Assembly (NCBI GenBank): GCA_963930775.1
Contig: OZ005701.1
Location: 5,897,669-5,961,668 of the forward strand
Length of the DNA: 64,000 nt
Origin: Cliona cf. orientalis
Taxonomy: Eukaryota > Porifera > Demospongiae > Clionaida > Clionaidae
Direction of reading: 5' to 3'
The position numbers and the translations under genes are program-made. This document shows positions 25,201 to 34,200 of this stretch, in pieces. Under the pieces are notes generated by a model. It was not told where the DNA came from. It did not search any database and saw only the letters and a list, made by a program, of their open reading frames with translations. The number at the start of each line of letters is the position of its first letter. Position 1 is the first letter of the stretch.

Positions 25201-28200
25201 TGATAGACTCCGGATACATTTGGTGCACTTTTATTCATTGTCAGCGATGAACTGGTGTGGTTTTCAATGATTATGCCATTGCGATACCAAGTGTAGAGCT
25301 CAAGGTGTTGGTGGGCAAAGTCATATGGAGCAGAACAGCTGAGCTCAGCAGTATCTAGTCCTCCACCATCTCCCAGGAATATTGTACCAGAATCAACTGG
25401 AGGTGCTATTGTACATGTGAGGGAGAAAAGTGATAGCTATTAATTATAGGGTGTAAAAGTACAATATTATTATAATACATACTGTATGACATTGTATGCC
25501 GCACTGTATTAAAGTTTTTTCATGGACGATTTTGTGTTAAAATGTGACCACCCTCCTCCGTTCTCCTCCCAAATCTTGAATCGATCACTGTAATATTAAT
25601 AGGCTTATAGTATATCTCATAAAGGTAACTAATCGGTCAACAGATCTTGGTAACATTTGATAAAGCAATCAGGTGCTATTATTAAGTAACCACAAATACA
25701 TGCTTGTCAAGCAATATGTCTTCTACGGTACCAGACACCATATTCGCTGATTTACTGGGAATGAGTAGTGCGATAGGACAGCTAGGCCTCAATGATTGAT
25801 TATCTTGCAGTATAGTGCCACATACACTGTAATTAATACAGGTAGAACAGGGCCGTTGGAAGCAAATCCTTTATGGTGAGGCACATGTATCTAAAGCCAC
25901 GCCCCCAACAAGCTATGTGCATGCGCGATATGCTTTGGCATGCTGTGTGTTGACCACACCTACTCACAAAAATGCAGAGACTGCACGCACACATCGCGTA
26001 CCCAAATGAGAATGTATGCTAGCCTAGCTGCTACTTTCTCAGCTTGTTGCTGTGGCACAAACTCATTCAGGTGCAACATTTGATACGGGAAGAGCTTCCT
26101 CTGCCAGCCAGTGGGGATGCATGGTAACTGGTGGGAGGAACTGTTACCTCATTGTGTGTCATAATCAGCTAGGTTTAGAAAAATTGTTACACTGAATTCC
26201 CCAGTTGTAACCTACACTATACAGCGCTGCAGGCAGCACGATAATTTCATCATGTGGAGTCTCAAGTGTTGCAATTAAACTACCTGCACTCTATGCTGAT
26301 GGTAACATCTGGTGTCATAATATTATTCAGCTGTGCAGGCATCATCATATTATTATCACCACTGAGATATGATCTCCCTCCCTTAACCACACACCGCGCG
26401 CTGGAAGCACCTCAGATCCCAAATTGATGTAATGAAGATCCCCACATGCATTGCCATTGTGCACATATATACACATGTGTGGTACAATTATTATTATCGT
26501 GTGTATGCTAATAGAACGCAAGCTAAAATTTTGCGTACTTTTTGGTAAACGTCGTCACACACTCCATTAAGATACACTATGAAAAGTCCTAGAACCCAAA
26601 TCTTCTTGCGCAAATTAGATCATGCGTTTTATTAGTATAAACATGGTATGTACACGTATGAGATTGTATGAATGAGAGAATATTCAATGTATCTGTGTTC
26701 ATTTTTATCTAGCAACCATAGTCTTCATAGTCAATTTACTGGCTATGAAATGAGTGCAGATGATCACAGGCAGTAGCTTGATAATGAAAATGGGTCATGG
26801 ACAAAGAAAGACATTATTGGGTTGCACTTGATCATGCATCTTGTGCACCCCAATTAATGCCATGTATGTAACTACTGCATAATACGTGTATCTCTGAATA
26901 TGTGGGTATGCATCACATATTATTATAATATTATTACTGCAGTATCCCCAGCCAGCCTAGCTAATAGAGCAATCAAGGGGCCAACAAACTAGTTAATTCC
27001 ATATCAAACTAGCAACTAGCACATGCTTTACATACCACGCTGTGGCACAACATGTATTGTTGTGCATTCCTGGCCGATCCTCTGTCCAGTGGCAGCAGTG
27101 TGGACCTCACAGCAGTACTGGGTGGAGCCACTGGAGACCCCATCCACTCTCAGGATGTGATTGTTGAGCAGCTGAGTTATAGAGGAGGGGGAGGAGGTAT
27201 CAGTACTGTCCACCGTCAGCCGCAGTAGAGCTCCGTCACTGCCACTGCTGCTCCATGTCACAATGTATGGCTCACACTGCCCATGGCCACCACCACCTTC
27301 CTCTCTCTCTCCCTCCACCTCCTCTCCCTCCACCCAGCTCACTGATGCCTCACACATGAATTCCACACTCTCTCCTTCCACAACCACAGCTCTAGAGCTA
27401 GTCAGCTTCAGGTAGTCAGTTGGCGTGCTTCCGGCCGTAACATCTTCAGTCCACAAACTGCTACCACTGCCTGCACAGAAAATCATACATAAAGTATAAG
27501 AATAACATAAGCAGTATTATCCTAGACACCATATTTAACTCTTAATACGTAGCACGTACCTGCAGATTGTGGTTCTGAAGGTGTGACGTTATATCTTGCC
27601 AGAGTAACGTTACGATAGCCAGCAGTACTGAAGACAGCAACACACTCATACAGTCCCACATTATCTGAGCTGGTGGCATTCATCACTAGGTCTCCATTGG
27701 AAAGTATCACCTACAATTATATTTTAACCATGCTATTTATCTCCTAGTAACAAACTGGCTTATGACCACAAATATTGCTATCCAACCATGCAGGTTATCT
27801 AGGAATTTTCAATTGATGGAAAATTGGTGGTCCCTTGTATGGTAAATGTATGAGAGTTACAGCATACTCTTCGTTAACTATCATTGCATGTGCTGCAGAA
27901 GTACTTGGTTTGTATGTATAAGTGGCTGCTATATCGTTGCAGAACTTGCTGTAGATTATACATAGTGTCCCGGGCAAGCGCCCATTACTGGATTAGCGCC
28001 TATGCACTGCGTTTTGATGGGGTCAATTAATGTACCAGCTTCCAAACAAATAATCAAAAATTTGTATCCCGGGTAACTTCCCGTGTGGGCCAAAATTGTA
28101 AGTCACAGTTTAGTATGCTTAAGCAAACATGGGCACTTATCCGGCATACTACAATATTAAGTTAGAGAAGGAGGGATAGAGACAGTCATTCAGGTGGAAG

Positions 28201-31200
28201 AGGATAGATTCCCTCTCTCAACTAGAAATTCCTGATATTGAGCAAAACTACTACTGCCACTTAGCATGGCTGCAGTTACAGTGAACCACAGAGCAATGAA
28301 TATCATTAATAATAATTATACTTCCTCTTGCTTTATTTGTCAAGGGTTGTTTGTGCTGTTACAGCCACAAACATCACACCATAACACCAACCACTCCCAC
28401 AAAATTCAAGAAACCCTCAAAACATAGAGGGCTCACCAATTCTAGATCTGAGTAAGAATCTGGTGTTAATTCACGTTCATTTCTCCTCCAAATGAGGTTG
28501 AGGTTTAGTCTTTCCTTGAGTGCTGTTGCTTGCTGCATGAGTCTACCGCCACAAGGCAGCAGGGCAACACAACTGCTACCAACCGAGACTGGCTTGGCAC
28601 TCACAACATCATCTAAAAATGATAATAAATGATCAAACAGGCAACTACAGTAAATACAAGGCATAACAATAATAATGTTATCATAGTGTGGAAAAGTAAT
28701 TGGAGGGTTAAATATTTGTGGATAGGCAATCTTCTAATACTGGTTTGCGTTATGGCTTTCTAAAGGTATGATAATAGAGGGGTTCCATTTTAACAGTGGG
28801 CTGACCAGTGCTGTTCCTGTTCAACCAGCCTGCAAGACTCCTTATAATTAGCTACTTTAATCTATTTACCTACTAAGTGGGCACTGACAGTGGCCAGGCT
28901 AAGCTAGGCCAGGGTAGGTACATGCACCAACCCATGAATTTCCATTTGTTAGCTATAAGAGGCAATTATGACTAATAATTACTATTATGCACCACGGCAG
29001 CATACGTTTTGGGAAAGCTAGATTGAGATATGATCTGCTACTACCAAACATGCCTTTTAGACCTACTAGCTATACTTAAAACATACTGTAACACTACTAG
29101 TTATACTATATACAACGAAAAATATATTTCAGACGATCATTTTTCTTATAATATTTAAATTTAGTCTGTGTCATTACATGACGGCATGGATGCATCTTGG
29201 ATGCGCCTGGTTGCTATGAACTAGCAGCGTGGGTGAAGAGAAAGTCCTCACTACAAGGCTCAGGATTGGTCAGAACTGTCGGGCCGTGTGCACAAAGAAG
29301 AGTGGCCTTAATGCCTCGGGCCATATGATAGCTACATCTAGAGACGTATTGTCGAACGATCGGCGTGAAAGCGCTGCGCATTTCGAGAGGCCTGCTGAGC
29401 AGGCTCTGGCGCTAGCCACCGAGCCTTGAGCGAAGCAAGAGGCAAGATCTGTTCTTCGTCATACCTGTCAGTAGTCTGATAGCAATGATCGAGCAGAGAG
29501 AGAACGTCGCCACATGTTGCACTTAGAGCTACGAGGGATGTGGCCTCTGCAATAATTGGTACAAAAGTTCATGCCGCTTCCATCTGCGTATGCACACAGT
29601 ACTAATAGACAATCTTGCATGGGGAGGATACTGTTTATGCATCTCTGTTTTGTGAGCATGTAACTATTAATAGATGATCATGCATACTAGCCACATTATC
29701 CCATGATTGTGCCATTAAACATACTTGTTAGAAGGTACTTAAGTTGCAACCACTGAGTTACATTCTGTATAGCTGCAGCTGCAGCTAGTTACTGATAGGA
29801 CAGTGCAGACACAACGTTCATGGCTTCATGATTTTAGTGGTTGTCTGTTGTGTGTTAATGATACCGTAGGATTAGTATGTTATGTGAGGTTAAATTTATG
29901 CGATTTTCTAGTTAAGAGTATTATGCGATTTTTATTTATGCGATAATACCATGAGCCAGACTCCACCCTCAAGGGCACGGGACTACCTGCTCTAGTAGAG
30001 GAAAGGTATCAGCACTTGGTGGAGGTAATTAACGCTGAAAATACTCACCAGTAGTCCGTAAATATCGGCAGCGTACATCTCTCTGGCTCTTTCCAGACTC
30101 AAACTATTGTACCTGTTGGCCAAACAGACTGAGCGCTTACTAGCTAAGCAGATCGATCGCGTGCATGCAATAATATGACTGACATTCACCACGTGTACGC
30201 GGCGTGCGCCTCAGTCAGCCACCCTATTGTGCAATGTATGTAATGCGCATGTTTATTTGCGATTTTTAATTGTGCGATTTCGATAAAATTTACATAATCA
30301 CATAACTAAAAATACCGCATAACATACCAATCCTATAGTATTCTGTGACATCAAATCTGGAAAGAGATGATTGTACTACTACTATGTGTGTGGCACACTC
30401 CTTGTAATGTACTCCTGGTAATAGCAAGGTGTCCTCATTTCAGGGGTTATATAGCATAGGCAATACAATCTGTGCCCAATCGCTTTAGCAGAGTGTCGAC
30501 TGTATTTCAGGGGGCCGGATTCGAGAGGTTCCATTATGCTGTACTATTTGCACATTGAAAGCGCACCAGGGTGCAAGGAAGATGGTGGTGACCAGCAAAA
30601 TGAAGTTCAGAAGCGTTATACGTGGGTTTCATGTTTTTAGATCCTACTTGTACCCCTAATAGGATTTTGCATGGTTGGTAAAGAGTTTAGCTGCGGTATA
30701 TACTTCCAGGAGCCCATGCTCCATGACCATTCACCATGTACCCTGGACTGGCATGGATAAACAACCACTTCAATACCATCCTCTGTCTTCATGTATCATT
30801 AAATATGCTGAGTTAATTAATTCTGTTTGATTTTGCATACACAATCGTGCATGTACTTGTAGCTTCCCTAGTAATGGCCACTACCAACGTACATTACTTA
30901 AGCAAGTAAGAAAACTAACAGCACATTAATTTAAAAAGTGAAATGGGTTCTGCTAATATTCACGGCTAGTTTAGCATTATACGTCATGCATGCATGTTAA
31001 TAGTCAAGACCATGAGTGTGTATCTCACCAACTATCTGTATCCTTGCTGGCTTGCTGATGGTGATTGTAGGCACACAAGCTAGAATGGAGCTAGCTCCAG
31101 CAGCTCCACAGTGATCCGGGCTATTTCCATCGGTGGCTCTGCACTGGTAGGTGCCACTGTGCTCATCAGCTATGGCATTCTCTATCGTCAGAGTAAGGCT

Positions 31201-34200
31201 GACGTGAGTGTTATTAGTGTCCAGAAGTGGTGTTGGAAATGCCTGCAAAATGCACAGCATACAACGTAATTAGTGCTAAAAATTAAAAAATTCTCTCTCC
31301 CTCTCTCTCCCTCCTCTCTCCTTCCTCCCTCCCCTCTATATAGCTACTGTGGTGAGCTGTGCCATTGTGTATGATCAGAGCAATGAGTAGCAGTGATACA
31401 TGCATGAGAGTATTAATTTTGGACGTGCACATGAGGGGTAGATACTCCATTAACAATAAACGAGAAGCGAATTTATGGAGTGATACTTGTTTGCACTATA
31501 ATTTTGTGCTATTATAATTATTCCATGGATTCTATCACTAAAATTATTATCGAGTATAATAAACAAAAACACATTATTATTATTCTACAACCATTACTAT
31601 TAGTAGGCCTACTTTTACTGGTACTAGCCAAAATATCACATTTTGAAGTTTGGGCCATTACCAGTGGATTCAAATTCGGTGGTTTGATTCCTATATATAT
31701 AATTGTATGCAAGTAAGAAAATAAAGTTGGCGGGTTTTAATTTGGTGGCTACAAGGACGATCATCAAATCACTAAATTTAATTCCCCACTACATTTTCCG
31801 CTATGCATTATGATAACATTGATTTAAAATCTATTACATCATACTCAGGGATTCTCCCTCTGAGTCAATGAAGTCTGAACTGGGTCCTTAATGATTTCAT
31901 AATTAATCGTGAAAATTAGAGCCTCAAATTCTCTGGTCCAAATTCAGGTGGCATCCATTTCACCTTTTCCTAGTTTGGACACTTTAAATTAAGTCTGTTA
32001 TCAGGTTAGGATTAGTTAACTGGGGATATTATTCCAATGGGTAATATTATTACTCTTAACTGTATGCCTATCCAAGATCATTCTTGTAACTGGGGATTAT
32101 TAAACCACCAGAAGTGTCATTTTTAGCAGTAGTTAACTTTGCATACTCAGGGCCGTCGGAGGCGGGGCGGCAGGGGCGGCTCGAGCCGCCCCACTTTTTG
32201 TGCCTTCCATTTCAACACCATAGTACATTATGGCATATGCACGTACGCGCATGCGCACGATTGGTATGCAAACCGCACACAAAACAGCTGGTACTGATTC
32301 AGCAAGTTCGTCGATCTAGTATGAGCGCAAACCACAGTCCTGCGATAGGCAATAAGCCAATAGAGTAGCTCACAAACGCGGAACAGTGCGATTTTGGGCG
32401 TGGTTTAATTATTTTTGGGCGTGGCTTAAAATTTTGCGCGCGCGCTTCGCGCGCGTTTAATTGTTACAAAGCTCTACATAGCTGGAGCCTCCCCAATTGT
32501 AAAACCCTTCCTACGGCCCTGATACTAGCTGGGAGATTAAATTTCCTCAGCATGAGCTGCATACTAGCAACAGTTATTTTAATCCCCTAAAGCTAAACAG
32601 ACAATAGTAACCTACAGGGCTGGCACTACTATAATAATATTATAAGTGGAACTCTCTATTAAGGACCTCCAAATAAGGATATGGTATGTTCTCCATCTGA
32701 TGCATTGTTATCCACACAATAAACAGTACTGGTAGAGATAGCCTGCTTTGCTATGGCTTTCTACTTCATGTAAGCACACCCATCTGTGTACCAAAACAGC
32801 CGCCTTTCCCTGTTTCACACTCCATCTAGCCACTAGTATATAGCCAGAGACCTGTGATAACCTGTCCCAGAGATAAGCTTCGGCCATTCTGGGAGTTCCT
32901 TTTTATTCTGACCTAAAGCATCACATGTGCCATGTCCCAAGGGCTATTCAAGATATCTCTTGTTGATTTCACTCCTCTCTAGTTAACCACCCCCATGGGG
33001 ACAAGGCTAGGGTCATTCTTAGACTAAGATAACCCAATTGGCCATTGATTAATCAATTTTGAGGAACTTTTCTATCAGAATAAAAGCGCAGCTATTTGTT
33101 AATTTTTAGCATACAGATTGATGGTAAATAGCGTAAGTGGCCAGCAGTGAATCCAGTCACCTGCTCCGAGTTATATCCAATCCCCATTCTCACCTCGAGC
33201 TCAGTTAGTCTACTTCCATTGAAGATCCATTCCAGTTCCGGCTGTGGGAGACTAGCAGCCGTCTCTTGTCGTAGAATGCTGCAGCTCATTTCCAGTCTAC
33301 AGCCTTCACACACTACTGCATCACCAGGCACTGCAGTGAACTCAACGACCTCAGGATGCTGGTAGTAGCCTGCAGAATAATTAAAACAGGATGCTGGTAA
33401 TAGCCTGAAAGGAGGAGGGAATTAATGGGGGGGGGGGGGGGGGGGAGGAAAGGTAGTGAAATATTACGCACACTATAGCTAAGCCTATAGATCATGATAA
33501 TTTGGATGTACAAGTGTTGGCTATGGGATACATGTGCACACATTCAAGTGAGGTCACCGCACTTTTTTTCAAGAAGTGGATACACTAAGGAGAAAAAAAA
33601 AATTGTCCAGAAACCAGCACATAGTTGAGCTGGATGCATAATAGAGCCATGAAATGGAAACTGACAGCCTAAATTTCGATTTTGACCAAAGTGGGTAAAG
33701 GTCGTCGCATTAATGTACCTGCATAGCCACGCCCCTCACGTAGCACATGGGCGGAAAACATGACTATACAAACATAATTATGGGAAAACTTCAAAGGGCT
33801 GTAACTTTAATTCTAAGCTGTAAATCAAAATTCTTTCAGGTCAAATTTCTAGTTTCAACCCATTCTGCATGCCGGTGCAAAAGTTATGCCCCTAAGTGCT
33901 CCCAAATCCCCCATGAATTAGACTATTTAATTTGTTTTTTTTTCAAGCGAGCCGATACACTAAGCAGACAAAAAAAAACAATTATCCGGAAACACCACAT
34001 AGTACTGGTGGAATGCATAGGAGAATCACAAAACTCATAGTAGAGCCATAATAATAATAATATAATGCAAGTAGGAGCAGTATAAACAATGTTAGGCAAG
34101 GGGTCGTCAATATACCCCGCGCACCCGTAAATTTTTTTATGGGCAAACACTGCATGGCTTCCTATACCGACATATGGGAACCTTTAAAGGGCGTAACTTT

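Noticed and set aside
29160..29690. Possible tRNA-derived SINE in the gene A intron 3 insertion
   Set aside because: No convincing A and B boxes at proper spacing and no tail; left as unknown inserted sequence.
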